51,335 nucleotides of DNA, taken from NCBI GenBank assembly GCA_037442205.1, contig JBBIQS010000058.1, positions 1 to 51,335 of the forward strand, given 5' to 3'. Both the position numbers and the translations under genes were made by a program. Shown here in pieces: positions 27,368-38,228 of this stretch. This DNA is from JBBIQS01 sp037442205. Its GTDB lineage: Bacteria; Myxococcota; Myxococcia; Myxococcales; UBA5297. The notes under the pieces were generated by a model, which ran no database searches, was not told the DNA's origin, and worked only from the letters and a program-made list of their open reading frames with translations. Position 1 is the stretch's first letter, and each line of letters begins with the position of its first letter.

Positions 27368-27651
27368 ACCTGACCGACGTGATCAAGGGCCCGATCATCA
27401 CCGAGAAGCTCGACAAGGCCCGCGAAGAGCTTCATAAGTACAGCTTCCTGGTCGACCGGGACGCCAACAAGACCGAGATCCGCCACGCGGTGGAGAAGCT
27501 GTTCAAGGTCAACGTCACCGAGGTCCGCACCGTCATCGTCCGCGGCAAGTCGAAGCGGGTGGGCAAGACCTTCGGACGCCGGCCGAACTGGAAGCGCGCG
27601 GTGGTGACCCTCAAGGACGGCCAGTCGATCGACCTGTTCGAGACGGCCTAA
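27364..27651 (+). CDS. rplW: 50S ribosomal protein L23
   Basis: L23 lies at the tunnel exit and docks trigger factor and SRP. The 95-residue product contains DVIKGPIITEKLDKAREE, FLVDRDANKTEIRHAVEKLF and the basic loop KSKRVGKTFGRRPNWKRAVV. Its ATG overlaps the rplD stop, so translation is probably coupled. Length is typical. Confidence 0.98.
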   Translation: MNLTDVIKGPIITEKLDKAREELHKYSFLVDRDANKTEIRHAVEKLFKVNVTEVRTVIVRGKSKRVGKTFGRRPNWKRAVVTLKDGQSIDLFETA

Positions 27652-27658
27652 AGCCCTC

Positions 27659-27681
27659 GGCCCCGCTCTTTGAGCGGGGCC
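27659..27681 (+). other. 10-bp hairpin between rplW and rplB
   Basis: GGCCCCGCTC (27659-27668) pairs perfectly with GAGCGGGGCC (27672-27681) around a TTT loop, with no U-tract after it. Confidence 0.55.
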
Positions 27682-27700
27682 AGGCAAGGTTGAGAAGAAA

Positions 27701-28549
<849 letters not shown>

Positions 28550-28565
28550 AGAAATCGCTTTTTTT

Positions 28566-28592
28566 GGCCGCTCCGCTGACGGCGGGGCGGCC
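28566..28592 (+). other. 11-bp hairpin between rplB and rpsS
   Basis: GGCCGCTCCGC (28566-28576) pairs with GCGGGGCGGCC (28582-28592) with one G-U pair, just upstream of the AAGGA of rpsS. A T-run precedes rather than follows it, so it is not a rightward terminator. Confidence 0.5.
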
Positions 28593-28606
28593 GCAAGGAC
28601 CGACAC

Positions 28607-28945
28607 ATGGCGCGTTCGCTCAAGAAGGGCCCGTTCGCGGACAAGTACCTCGTCAAGAAGGTCGAGGAACTGGTCCGGACCAACGCCAAGAACAAGACCA
28701 TCAAGACCTGGAGCCGTCGCTCGACGATCCTGCCGGAGTTCGTCGGCTTCACCTTCATGGTCCACAACGGCCGCAAGTTCATGGCGGTCTTCGTCACCGA
28801 GAACATGGTCGGGCACAAGCTGGGGGAGTTCGCCCCCACCCGCACCTTCCACGGCCACTCCGGGGAGAAGAAGGTCAAGGTCGGCGCTGGCGCCGGCGCT
28901 CCCGCCGCGGCCCCCGCGGCTCCCGCTGCGGCCCCCGCCAAGTAA
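28607..28945 (+). CDS. rpsS: 30S ribosomal protein S19 with Ala/Pro tail
   Basis: S19 is in the 30S head and contacts S13 and A-site tRNA. The body is canonical: ARSLKKGPFADKYLVKKVEE, TWSRRSTILPEFVGFTFMVH and HKLGEFAPTRTFHGHSGEKK. The product has 112 residues against about 92 normally; the excess is a C-terminal Ala/Pro/Gly-rich tail (about 94-112). AAGGA precedes ATG 28607. Confidence 0.98.
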   Translation: MARSLKKGPFADKYLVKKVEELVRTNAKNKTIKTWSRRSTILPEFVGFTFMVHNGRKFMAVFVTENMVGHKLGEFAPTRTFHGHSGEKKVKVGAGAGAPAAAPAAPAAAPAK

Positions 28946-28957
28946 CAGGAGAGACTC

Positions 28958-29296
28958 ATGCAGAGCTCCGCGAAACTCCGCTATCTGCGCATCGCCCCTC
29001 GCAAGGTGCGGCTCATCGCCGACCTGGTTCGGGGCAAGAACGTCGGCCAGGCGCTGGCGCTCCTCAAGTACACCCCCAAGGCGGCCTGCAAGCCGGTGGA
29101 GAAGCTGCTCCGCTCGGCCATCGCCAACGCCGAGGACCTGTCGAAGGGCCAGCTGGACGTCGACCAGCTCAAGGTCAAGACCATCACCGTCGACCAGGCC
29201 CCGACGCTGCGCCGCTTCATCGCCCGGGCGCAGGGCCGGGCCACCCGCATCAACAAGAAGACCAGCCACGTCACGGTCGTGCTCGCCGACCGCTAG
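28958..29296 (+). CDS. rplV: 50S ribosomal protein L22
   Basis: L22 lines the exit tunnel with L4. The 112-residue product has RYLRIAPRKVRLIADLVRGK, the helix with AIANAEDLSKGQ and the tunnel hairpin ending RAQGRATRINKKTSHVTVVL. AGGAGA precedes ATG 28958, 12 bases after rpsS. Length is standard. Confidence 0.98.
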   Translation: MQSSAKLRYLRIAPRKVRLIADLVRGKNVGQALALLKYTPKAACKPVEKLLRSAIANAEDLSKGQLDVDQLKVKTITVDQAPTLRRFIARAQGRATRINKKTSHVTVVLADR

Positions 29297-29314
29297 TTTC
29301 TAAGGAGAATTGCC

Positions 29315-29992
<678 letters not shown>

Positions 29993-30013
29993 TTCAGGAC
30001 TGAACAAAATCTC

Positions 30014-30038
30014 GGGCCCGTGGTATAGCCGCGGGCCC
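30014..30038 (+). other. Hairpin between rpsC and rplP
   Basis: GGGCCCG (30014-30020) pairs with CGGGCCC (30032-30038), ending a few bases before the GGAG of rplP. Confidence 0.45.
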
Positions 30039-30052
30039 CGACGGAGAGTGTC

Positions 30053-30472
30053 ATGCTGCAACCCGCACGCACCAAGTACCGGAAGATGCAGAAGGGCCGG
30101 ATGAGGGGCCAGGCCACTCGCGGCAACAAGCTCAACTTCGGCGACATGGGTCTGATGGCCCTGGAGCCGGTGTGGCTGACCAGCCGCCAGATCGAGGCCG
30201 GCCGCGTTGCCCTGACCCGCCACGTCAAGCGCGGCGGCAAGCTCTGGATCCGCGTCTTCCCGGACAAGCCGATCACCAAGAAGCCGGCCGAGACCCGCCA
30301 GGGAACCGGCAAGGGCGGCGTCGAGTACTACGTGGCGGTGGTCAAGCCGGGCCGGATCCTGTTCGAGCTGCAGGGCGTCAGCCCGGAGATCGCCATGCAG
30401 GCTTTCCGCCTGGCCCAGTACAAGCTGCCGATGGCCACCCGCATCGTGAGCCGCGCCGAGGAGTCGATCTAA
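30053..30472 (+). CDS. rplP: 50S ribosomal protein L16
   Basis: L16 helps position A-site tRNA on the 50S subunit. The 139-residue product is canonical: LQPARTKYRKMQKGRMRGQA, SRQIEAGRVALTRHVKRGGK, PITKKPAETRQGTGKGGVEY. GGAG precedes ATG 30053. Its TAA is followed directly by the ATG of rpmC, so the two are probably translated in a coupled way. Confidence 0.98.
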   Translation: MLQPARTKYRKMQKGRMRGQATRGNKLNFGDMGLMALEPVWLTSRQIEAGRVALTRHVKRGGKLWIRVFPDKPITKKPAETRQGTGKGGVEYYVAVVKPGRILFELQGVSPEIAMQAFRLAQYKLPMATRIVSRAEESI

Positions 30473-30691
30473 ATGCCTACCGCCAAGGAAATGCGGGCCC
30501 TGTCCGTCGAGGAGCTGACCCGCCGCGCCGCCGAGCTGCGCGAGACGCTCTTCAACCTCAAGATCAAGCACCGCACCGGCGCGCTGGAGTCGAGCGCCGA
30601 CCTGCCCAAGAACCGCAAGGACCTGGCGCGGGTGCTGGGGGTGCTCAGCGAGAAGCAGCAGGCCGCCAAGGCCGAGGCCAAGAAGGCCTAG
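30473..30691 (+). CDS. rpmC: 50S ribosomal protein L29
   Basis: L29 lies near the tunnel exit. The 72-residue helical hairpin protein has AKEMRALSVEELTRRAAELR, ETLFNLKIKHRTGALESSAD and the second helix LPKNRKDLARVLGVLSEKQQ. ATG 30473 follows the rplP stop with no gap. Length is slightly above E. coli's 63 because of an Ala/Lys-rich end. Confidence 0.97.
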   Translation: MPTAKEMRALSVEELTRRAAELRETLFNLKIKHRTGALESSADLPKNRKDLARVLGVLSEKQQAAKAEAKKA

Positions 30692-30734
30692 CCCAGAGCC
30701 CCTTCACCTTTCGAATCGATAACGGAGAACGACG

Positions 30735-31052
30735 ATGGCTGACCAGGTCAAGGCCACTTCCGAGAGCAAGGGCGCCCTTCGCGGCCGCCCCAAGACGCGC
30801 GTCGGAGTGGTGACCAGCAACAAGATGCAGAAGACGGTGGTGGTGCGGGTCGAGCGGCGGGTCAAGCACCCCCGCTACGGCAAGTACGTCACCAAGGCGG
30901 TCAAGTACAAGGTGCACGCCGCCGACCACGACCCCAAGACGCACCCCACCGTCGCCGAGGGCGACATCGTGCGCATCGCCGAGACCCCGCCGGGCAGCAA
31001 GGACAAGCGCTGGCGGCTGGTGGAGACGGTGCGCAAGGCCGCCCAGGTCTAG
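30735..31052 (+). CDS. rpsQ: 30S ribosomal protein S17
   Basis: S17 is a primary 16S-binding protein with an OB fold. The product has 105 residues, longer than E. coli's 84; about 20 polar residues precede GRPKTRVGVVTSNKMQKTVV. Other hallmarks are VERRVKHPRYGKYVTKAVKY and the EGDIVRIAETPP segment. ACGGAGAACG precedes ATG 30735, which supports the extended start. Confidence 0.97.
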   Translation: MADQVKATSESKGALRGRPKTRVGVVTSNKMQKTVVVRVERRVKHPRYGKYVTKAVKYKVHAADHDPKTHPTVAEGDIVRIAETPPGSKDKRWRLVETVRKAAQV

Positions 31053-31074
31053 TTCTCGCCGCTGAACATTTTCC

Positions 31075-31093
31075 CCCGCCGGCTGCCGGCGGG
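31075..31093 (+). other. 7-bp hairpin between rpsQ and rplN
   Basis: CCCGCCG (31075-31081) pairs with CGGCGGG (31087-31093) in the 121-base gap that separates the S10-type and spc-type gene groups. I see no clear promoter there. Confidence 0.45.
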
Positions 31094-31173
31094 CCACGGG
31101 CCCCGACAACAAGCCCTCCGCCTCGGGATAGAGGGGAGGGCGGGGCGCCTCGAAGACGTAGAAGGGATTTGCC

Positions 31174-31542
<369 letters not shown>

Positions 31543-31588
31543 GCGACTCTGTCGCGCCAGAGACGGCGACCGTTAAGGAAGAGAAGCC

Positions 31589-31960
31589 ATGCAAAACATC
31601 AAGAAGGGCGACACCGTCCAGCTGATGAAGGGCAAGGAAGCGGCCCAGCTGCGCGGCACTGGCAAGACCCCGCGCGGCACGGTGATGGAGGTCCTTCAGA
31701 AGAAGGATCGCATCCGCGTCGAGGGGCTGCGGCTGGTGAAGAAGCACCTCAAGCGCGGCCGCAACCCCAAGAACCCCGAGGGCGGGCGCATCGAGATCGT
31801 GGGCTCCATCGCCCTGGCCGACGTGCAGCTGGTCTGCCCGGCCTGCGACAAGCCGACCCGGGTCGGCGTGCGCCAGGTCGAGGCCGGCGGCGAGAAGAAG
31901 GGCACCAAGGCCGCCCGCTTCTGCCGCAAGTGCAACGAGCTCATCGACAAGAAGAAGTAG
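31589..31960 (+). CDS. rplX: 50S ribosomal protein L24 with zinc-binding C-terminus
   Basis: L24 is an assembly-initiator protein with a KOW domain. The 123-residue product starts with IKKGDTVQLMKGKE and has HLKRGRNPKNPEGGRIEIVG. The C-terminal half carries two Cys pairs (Cys83/86 in CPAC and Cys112/115 in CRKC), a C+ zinc form found in many bacteria. AAGGAAGAG precedes ATG 31589. Confidence 0.97.
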   Translation: MQNIKKGDTVQLMKGKEAAQLRGTGKTPRGTVMEVLQKKDRIRVEGLRLVKKHLKRGRNPKNPEGGRIEIVGSIALADVQLVCPACDKPTRVGVRQVEAGGEKKGTKAARFCRKCNELIDKKK

Positions 31961-32025
31961 TGATCCACTGATCGGCGGGAGCTGTCCCCAACGAGCCCGA
32001 CCGACGCAGACCGTGAGGAAATCCG

Positions 32026-32745
32026 ATGGCTGACGAGAAGAAGGAAAAGGCCCCCAAGGCCGCCGCCGAGGGCGCCGAGAAGAAGGCCAAGCCCGAGGGC
32101 GAGAAGGCTCCCCGCGCCGAGAAGAAGGGCGAGGGCAAGAAGGGCAAGAAGGGCGAGCTCGGCTACGAGCTGGCTCCGGCCGGCAAGGCCGACCAGAAGA
32201 AGGGCCCGGCCCGGCTGAAGACCCACTTCGAGAAGGAGCTGGTCCCGGCGCTGATGAAGGAGCTGGGCCTCAAGAACAAGTTCGAGGTTCCCCGGCTGCA
32301 GAAGGTGGTGGTCAACATGGGCATGGGGGAGGCCATCACCAACCCCAAGCTGCTCGACGGCGCGGTCTTCCAGCTGGCCACCATCTGCGGCCAGAAGCCG
32401 GTGATCACCCGCGCCCGCAAGGCGATCAGCAACTTCAAGCTGCGTGCCGGCCAGCAGATCGGCTGCATGGTCACCCTGCGCAACGACCGCGCCTGGGAGT
32501 TCCTCGACCGCCTGATCAACGTGGCCCTGCCCCGCGTCCGCGACTTCAAGGGCATCAGCCCCAAGGCCTTCGACGGCCGCGGCAACTACACCCTGGGCCT
32601 GCGCGAGCAGATCATCTTCCCCGAGGTCAACTACGACCAGATCGAGAAGGTCAAGGGGATGAACATCTCGATCGTGCTCTCGGCCAAGAACGACGAGCAG
32701 GGCCGGGCGATGCTGCGCGCGGTGGGGATGCCCTTCCGCACCTAG
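32026..32745 (+). CDS. rplE: 50S ribosomal protein L5 with about 60-residue N-terminal extension
   Basis: L5 binds 5S rRNA and contacts P-site tRNA. The canonical part starts near residue 62 (ARLKTHFEKELVPALMKELG) and runs through PRLQKVVVNMGMGEA, KAISNFKLRAGQQIG and REQIIFPEVNYDQIEKVKGM. The first 61 residues are Lys/Ala/Glu/Gly-rich and low in complexity, making 239 residues against about 179 usually. AGGA lies 7 bases before ATG 32026 and no start codon is available at the canonical position, so the extension is probably translated. Confidence 0.97.
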   Translation: MADEKKEKAPKAAAEGAEKKAKPEGEKAPRAEKKGEGKKGKKGELGYELAPAGKADQKKGPARLKTHFEKELVPALMKELGLKNKFEVPRLQKVVVNMGMGEAITNPKLLDGAVFQLATICGQKPVITRARKAISNFKLRAGQQIGCMVTLRNDRAWEFLDRLINVALPRVRDFKGISPKAFDGRGNYTLGLREQIIFPEVNYDQIEKVKGMNISIVLSAKNDEQGRAMLRAVGMPFRT

Positions 32746-32861
32746 TCGGTGAGGGGCGGCGACAAGCCGGCTCTTGCACCCGAGGAGGGCTTGGGGTACA
32801 ACCCCGCGCCCTCGCTCGGGAAACAGATTGACGGTTCGAAACCGGTAGAGAGAGAACCAAG

Positions 32862-33047
32862 ATGGCAAAGCTTTCCAAGATGGCCCAGGCCAAGCGCAAG
32901 CCCAAGTTCAAGGTGCGCGCCTACAACCGCTGCTCGGTCTGCGGACGCCCCCGCGCCTTCCTGCGCAAGTTCGAGATGTGCCGCATCTGCTTCCGCAACC
33001 GCTCGCTGGCGGGCGAGATCACCGGCGTGATCAAGAGCTCCTGGTAG
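32862..33047 (+). CDS. rpsN: 30S ribosomal protein S14, zinc-binding short form
   Basis: S14 is a late-assembling 30S head protein. The 61-residue product is the short zinc-ribbon type with CSVC (Cys24/27) and CRIC (Cys40/43) and the usual RAYNRCSVCGRPRAFLRKFE. AGAGAGAGAA precedes ATG 32862. Its place between rplE and rpsH is canonical. Confidence 0.98.
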   Translation: MAKLSKMAQAKRKPKFKVRAYNRCSVCGRPRAFLRKFEMCRICFRNRSLAGEITGVIKSSW

Positions 33048-33133
33048 CTCGACGCCAAAATTTTTGAGCCTGCCGCCTCAAGGAAGCGCCGCCAAGGCGC
33101 GGCGGCGGGCGACTCTTCGAAGAGGATAGGAAC

Positions 33134-33535
33134 ATGCCGACGACCGACCCCGTGGGCGACATGCTCACCCGCATCCGCAACGCGCAGAAGGCCGGGCACG
33201 AGAAGGTGACGCTGCCCGGCTCGAAGCTCAAGGAGCGCATCGCCGCGGTGCTGCGCGACGAGGGCTACTTGAAGGACGTGGTACTCCACAAGGCCGAGAA
33301 CCAGGCCAGCGAGATCACCCTGATGCTCAAGTACGGCCCCAACCGCGAGCCGGCCATCACCGAGATCCGCCGCATCAGCCGCCCCGGGCTGCGCAAGTAC
33401 GTGCCCAGCCAGGAGATCCCCAAGGTCCTCAACGGCCTGGGCGTGGCCATCGTCTCCACCAGCCGCGGCATCATGGTCGACCGCGACTGCCGCACCCAGA
33501 ACGTCGGCGGCGAGCTGATCTGCACCGTCTACTAG
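33134..33535 (+). CDS. rpsH: 30S ribosomal protein S8
   Basis: S8 binds helix 21 of 16S rRNA and in E. coli represses the spc operon by binding an mRNA mimic near rplE. The 133-residue product has PTTDPVGDMLTRIRNAQKAG, SRPGLRKYVPSQEIPKVLNG and STSRGIMVDRDCRTQNVGGE. GAGGATAGGA precedes ATG 33134. A hairpin with GCC[T]GCCGC and GCGGCGGGC arms lies in the gap after rpsN. Confidence 0.98.
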   Translation: MPTTDPVGDMLTRIRNAQKAGHEKVTLPGSKLKERIAAVLRDEGYLKDVVLHKAENQASEITLMLKYGPNREPAITEIRRISRPGLRKYVPSQEIPKVLNGLGVAIVSTSRGIMVDRDCRTQNVGGELICTVY

Positions 33536-33568
33536 GCGGCGCCTTTTTCTAGAGAGAGAAGGACTTCC

Positions 33569-34108
33569 ATGAGCCGCATCGGCAAGCTGCCCATCAAGAT
33601 TCCGGAGAAGGTCAAGGTCGCCATCGACGGCACCCAGGTGCGCGTCGAGGGACCCAAGGGCAAGGTCGCAGTGCCCTTCCACCCGCTGGTCGCCGTGGCC
33701 GTCAAGGACGGCCAGGTGCTGGTGTCGCGCAAGGGCGAGGAGCGGCTGGACCGCTCGCTGCACGGGCTGACCCGCACCCTGATCAGCAACGCCATCAAGG
33801 GCGTCACCGCCGGCTACGAGGAGATCCTCGAGGTCAGCGGCGTCGGCTACAAGGCCGACGTCAAGGGCCAGACCCTCAACATGAGCCTGGGCTTCTCGCA
33901 CCCGGTGGACTTCCCGATCCCCGCCGGCGTCAGCTGCGAGGTCGACAAGGCCAACCGGATCATCCTCAAGGGCGTGGACAAGCAGCTGGTCGGCTCGGTG
34001 GCCGCCAAGATCCGCGCCGTGCGCAAGACCGAGCCCTACAAGGGCAAGGGCATCAAGTACGTCGGCGAGAAGGTTCGCCGCAAGGTCGGCAAGCAGGGCG
34101 CCGCCTAG
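33569..34108 (+). CDS. rplF: 50S ribosomal protein L6
   Basis: L6 lies near the sarcin-ricin loop. The 179-residue product is canonical: SRIGKLPIKIPEKVKVAIDG, LTRTLISNAIKGVTAGYEE, GVGYKADVKGQTLNMSLGFS and EPYKGKGIKYVGEKVRRKVG. GAGAGAAGGA precedes ATG 33569. Length is standard. Confidence 0.98.
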   Translation: MSRIGKLPIKIPEKVKVAIDGTQVRVEGPKGKVAVPFHPLVAVAVKDGQVLVSRKGEERLDRSLHGLTRTLISNAIKGVTAGYEEILEVSGVGYKADVKGQTLNMSLGFSHPVDFPIPAGVSCEVDKANRIILKGVDKQLVGSVAAKIRAVRKTEPYKGKGIKYVGEKVRRKVGKQGAA

Positions 34109-34127
34109 TCCGTAACTCCCATCTCAT

Positions 34128-34151
34128 CGAGCTGGCCCGACGGCCAGCTCG
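34128..34151 (+). other. 10-bp hairpin upstream of rplR
   Basis: CGAGCTGGCC (34128-34137) pairs perfectly with GGCCAGCTCG (34142-34151) around CGAC. The AAGGAG of rplR begins right after the stem, so the hairpin could affect initiation or protect the downstream mRNA. Confidence 0.55.
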
Positions 34152-34168
34152 AAGGAGCCAGAAACACC

Positions 34169-34528
34169 ATGAGCACCTCCCTCAATGAAAGCCGGCTCAA
34201 GCGCAAGGAGCGCATCCGCCGCAAGCTCTCCGGCAGCACCGAGCGTCCCCGCCTGACGGTCTACAAGAGCCTCAAGCACATGTATGCCCAGGTGGTCGAC
34301 GACGTCACCGGCAACACCCTGACCGCCGCCAGCGACCTGGAGCTCAAGGACCTCGCCGGCCAGAAGCTGAAGAAGGTCCAGGTGGCCGCCAAGGTCGGCG
34401 AGCTGGTCGCCAAGAAGTGCAAGGAGAAGAGCATCGAGGCGGTGGTCTTCGACCGCAACGGCTTTCCCTACCACGGGCGCATCAGCGCCCTGGCCGACGC
34501 CGCCCGCAAGGCCGGCCTCAAGTTCTAA
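34169..34528 (+). CDS. rplR: 50S ribosomal protein L18
   Basis: L18 binds 5S rRNA with L5. The 119-residue product has KRKERIRRKLSGSTERPRLT, YKSLKHMYAQVVDDVTGNTL, and VVFDRNGFPYHGRISALADA near the end. AAGGAG precedes ATG 34169. Length is standard. Confidence 0.98.
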   Translation: MSTSLNESRLKRKERIRRKLSGSTERPRLTVYKSLKHMYAQVVDDVTGNTLTAASDLELKDLAGQKLKKVQVAAKVGELVAKKCKEKSIEAVVFDRNGFPYHGRISALADAARKAGLKF

Positions 34529-34540
34529 GGAGTCGACACC

Positions 34541-35044
34541 GTGGCGCATCCTATCAATCCCAACGACCTGGAGCTGACCGACCGGGTCGTTCACATCAAC
34601 CGCGTGGCCAAGGTGGTCAAGGGCGGCCGGCGGTTCTCGTTCAGCGCGCTGGTGGTGGTCGGCGACGGCGCCGGGCACGTGGGCGTGGGCCTGGGCAAGG
34701 CCAACGAGGTCCCCGAGGCCATCCGCAAGGGCGCCGAGCAGGCCAAGAAGCACCTGTTCAAGGTGCCGATGGCCGGCGACACCATTCCGCACGAGGTGCG
34801 CGGCCACTTCGGCGCCGGCAAGGTGCTGCTGAAGCCGGCCGGCCCCGGCACCGGGGTCATCGCCGGCGGGTCGGTGCGCGCGGTGATCGAGGCCGCGGGC
34901 ATCCGCAACATCCTCACCAAGAGCCAGGGCAGCCGCAATCCGCACAACGTCGTCAAGGCGGTGGTGGCGGGGCTGCAGGCGCTCAAGAACCCGGCCGCGG
35001 TGGCGGCGCTGCGTGGCAAGACCGAGCAAGAGCTGCGCGGTTAA
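34541..35044 (+). CDS. rpsE: 30S ribosomal protein S5
   Basis: S5 contributes to decoding fidelity and the mRNA entry site. The 167-residue product uses GTG 34541, with TAAGGAG upstream overlapping the end of rplR. Hallmarks are RVAKVVKGGRRFSFSALVVV, GHVGVGLGKANEVPEAIRKG, and GGSVRAVIEAAGIRNILTKS. It is followed after 13 bases by rpmD. Confidence 0.98.
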   Translation: MAHPINPNDLELTDRVVHINRVAKVVKGGRRFSFSALVVVGDGAGHVGVGLGKANEVPEAIRKGAEQAKKHLFKVPMAGDTIPHEVRGHFGAGKVLLKPAGPGTGVIAGGSVRAVIEAAGIRNILTKSQGSRNPHNVVKAVVAGLQALKNPAAVAALRGKTEQELRG

Positions 35045-35057
35045 GGAGAGAGACACC

Positions 35058-35282
35058 ATGGCAGGGATCAAGGTCACGCTCGTCAAGAGCCGCGCCGGTC
35101 GCAGCAAGGATCAGCTGGCGACCCTGGCCGGGCTCGGGCTGTATCGGATGAACCAGTCGAAGGTTCTGCCCGACAACGCCGCCACGCTGGGCATGTGCGC
35201 GAAGCTGCAGCACATGGTGGTGTGGGAGAAGGTCGCCGCTGGGCCGGCCAAGAAGGCCGCCGCCAAGGCCGCCAAGGCCTAG
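35058..35282 (+). CDS. rpmD: 50S ribosomal protein L30
   Basis: L30 is a small 50S protein. The 74-residue product contains GIKVTLVKSRAGRSKDQLAT, LGLYRMNQSKVLPDNAATLG and an Ala/Lys-rich C-terminal tail of about 12 residues not present in typical 60-residue L30. AAGGAGAGAGA precedes ATG 35058. Confidence 0.97.
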   Translation: MAGIKVTLVKSRAGRSKDQLATLAGLGLYRMNQSKVLPDNAATLGMCAKLQHMVVWEKVAAGPAKKAAAKAAKA

Positions 35283-35358
35283 GGCGCATCCTGAATAGCT
35301 AGCAGGGCAGGCCGGCGACCCCGAGAGTGGGCCGCCGGGAATGCCCGGAGAAGGTTCG

Positions 35359-35901
35359 ATGATTTCGCTTTCGCAACTGAAGGCTCCCAAGGGCTCGCGC
35401 GAGGTCAAGAAGCGCGTCGGCCGCGGGCAGGGCTCGGGCTGGGGCAAGACCGCCGGCCGCGGTGGCAAGGGCCAGAAGGCCCGCACCGGCAACATGAACT
35501 TCGAGGGCTTCGAGGGCGGCCAGATGCCGCTGCAGCGGCGCCTGCCGAAGTTCGGCTTCGCCAACTTCTTCCGCAAGGAGATGGCGGCGGTCAACGTCGG
35601 GCTGCTCAACGAGCACTTCGACGCCGGCGCGGTGGTCGATGCCGCGGCGCTCAAGGCCAAGGGCCTGGTCAAGGACCTCAAGGACGGCCTCAAGATCCTC
35701 GGGGACGGCGAGCTGAAGAAGGCGCTGACCATCAAGGCCCACCGCGTCAGCGAGAGCGCCAAGAAGGCGATCGAGAAGGCCGGCGGCAAGATCGAGCTCA
35801 TCGTCGAGAAGGAGCTCAAGATCCCCGCCCGCGGCGAGGGCTCGCGCGCCAAGCTGTACAAGGCGCGGCAGGCCAAGCGGGCCGCGAAGAAGAAGGCCTA
35901 G
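35359..35901 (+). CDS. rplO: 50S ribosomal protein L15
   Basis: L15 is a late-assembling 50S protein. From ATG 35359 the product has 180 residues; GGAGAAGG lies 5 bases upstream, so the in-frame ATG at 35341 is rejected. Typical features are LSQLKAPKGSREVKKRVGRG, GSGWGKTAGRGGKGQKARTG, and GGQMPLQRRLPKFGF. The C-terminal part is long and ends in a Lys/Ala-rich tail, compared with about 145-150 residues normally. Confidence 0.97.
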   Translation: MISLSQLKAPKGSREVKKRVGRGQGSGWGKTAGRGGKGQKARTGNMNFEGFEGGQMPLQRRLPKFGFANFFRKEMAAVNVGLLNEHFDAGAVVDAAALKAKGLVKDLKDGLKILGDGELKKALTIKAHRVSESAKKAIEKAGGKIELIVEKELKIPARGEGSRAKLYKARQAKRAAKKKA

Positions 35902-35924
35902 CTTCCGGCTGCTCGGTCGAGGAG

Positions 35925-35945
35925 GCGCCCCGGAGAGCGGGGCGC
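35925..35945 (+). other. 7-bp hairpin between rplO and secY
   Basis: GCGCCCC (35925-35931) pairs with GGGGCGC (35939-35945). The 167-base gap before secY also holds CCCTT/AAGGG near 36012-36027. I see no convincing promoter. Confidence 0.4.
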
Positions 35946-36068
35946 TTCCGCCGTCCGGGAAGTCAGAGGCGGCGCGGCTGTTGTAGACAATTGCCAAGAG
36001 CCGGGCGCGAGGTCCCTTTCCCTTAAGGGCGAAGGTCGGCACCTCAACACGGTTCGCAAGGAGGCACG

Positions 36069-37418
<1,350 letters not shown>

Positions 37419-37469
37419 GGCCTCGGCTCCGCCGCTGGCGGCGGGGCGCCGGGCTGCTCACATTGCCAA

Positions 37470-37500
37470 GGGGCGCGCTGGAGTCGCCGGCGCGCCCCTT
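37470..37500 (+). terminator. 9-bp hairpin after secY
   Basis: GGGGCGCGC (37470-37478) pairs with GCGCGCCCC (37490-37498), followed by only TTG. It lies in the 135-base secY-adk gap, together with a smaller CCGCC/GGCGG hairpin near 37430-37443. Weak terminator or mRNA-stability element. Confidence 0.45.
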
Positions 37501-37553
37501 GTCGCAGGCAGAGGCGGGTCGCCCGGGGCGGGACCGGGCGGTGGAGGCCGACG

Positions 37554-38219
37554 ATGAGGCTCATCCTGCTGGGGCCCCCGGGCGCGGGGAAGGGGACGCA
37601 GGCCAAGAAGCTGGTGGCGGACTTCCGCATCCCCCACATCTCCACCGGGGACATGCTGCGCCAAGCCGCCCGCGAAGGCACCGAGCTGGGAAAGAAGGCC
37701 AAGGTATTGATCGACGCCGGCTCGCTGGTCCCCGACGATATGGTGATCGGGCTGATCGCCGAGCGGCTGAGCCGGCCGGACGCCGCCGCGGGCTTCATCC
37801 TCGACGGCTTCCCGCGCACCGTGCGCCAGGCCGAGACGCTCGAGCCCTTGCTGGGCAAGCTGGGGCGTACGCTGGACAAGGTCCTGTCGCTGGAGCTCGA
37901 CGAGGGGGCCGTCGTCGAGCGCATCAGCGGGCGGCGCAGCTGCCCCAAGGACGGCTCGGTCTACCACGTGGTGGCCAACCCGCCCCGGCGCCCGGGGTAC
38001 TGCGACGCGTGCGGCGCCGGGCTCATCCAGCGCGACGACGACCACCCGGAGAAGGTCAAGGAGCGCAACCGGCAGTACTGGGCCAAGACCGCCCCGCTGA
38101 TCGACTTCTACGCCCGGCGGGGCCTGCTGGCCCCGATCAACGGCGCCGGGACCGCCGAGGGCGTCTACCGCGACATCCGCCGCGCCCTGGAGGGGCCTCG
38201 CGGCGGCAGGAAGGGCTAG
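37554..38219 (+). CDS. adk: Adenylate kinase, zinc-lid type
   Basis: Adk interconverts ATP + AMP and 2 ADP. The 221-residue product is the long-lid form. Motifs are GPPGAGKGTQA (7-17), STGDMLR (30-36), DGFPRTVRQAE (84-94) and the C-terminal GTAEGVYRDIRRALE. The lid has Cys130, Asp133, Cys150 and Cys153 where zinc-binding Adks usually have Cys-Cys-Cys-Asp or four Cys, so the Asp ligand seems to have changed position. GGAGGCCGACG precedes ATG 37554. The gene follows secY as in many bacteria, with map next. Confidence 0.97.
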   Translation: MRLILLGPPGAGKGTQAKKLVADFRIPHISTGDMLRQAAREGTELGKKAKVLIDAGSLVPDDMVIGLIAERLSRPDAAAGFILDGFPRTVRQAETLEPLLGKLGRTLDKVLSLELDEGAVVERISGRRSCPKDGSVYHVVANPPRRPGYCDACGAGLIQRDDDHPEKVKERNRQYWAKTAPLIDFYARRGLLAPINGAGTAEGVYRDIRRALEGPRGGRKG

Positions 38220-38228
38220 TCGGGACAA

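Noticed and set aside
35341..35358. An upstream ATG for rplO.
   Set aside because: It lies before the ribosome-binding site (GGAGAAGG) that is correctly placed for ATG 35359, and L15 normally begins at the later position.
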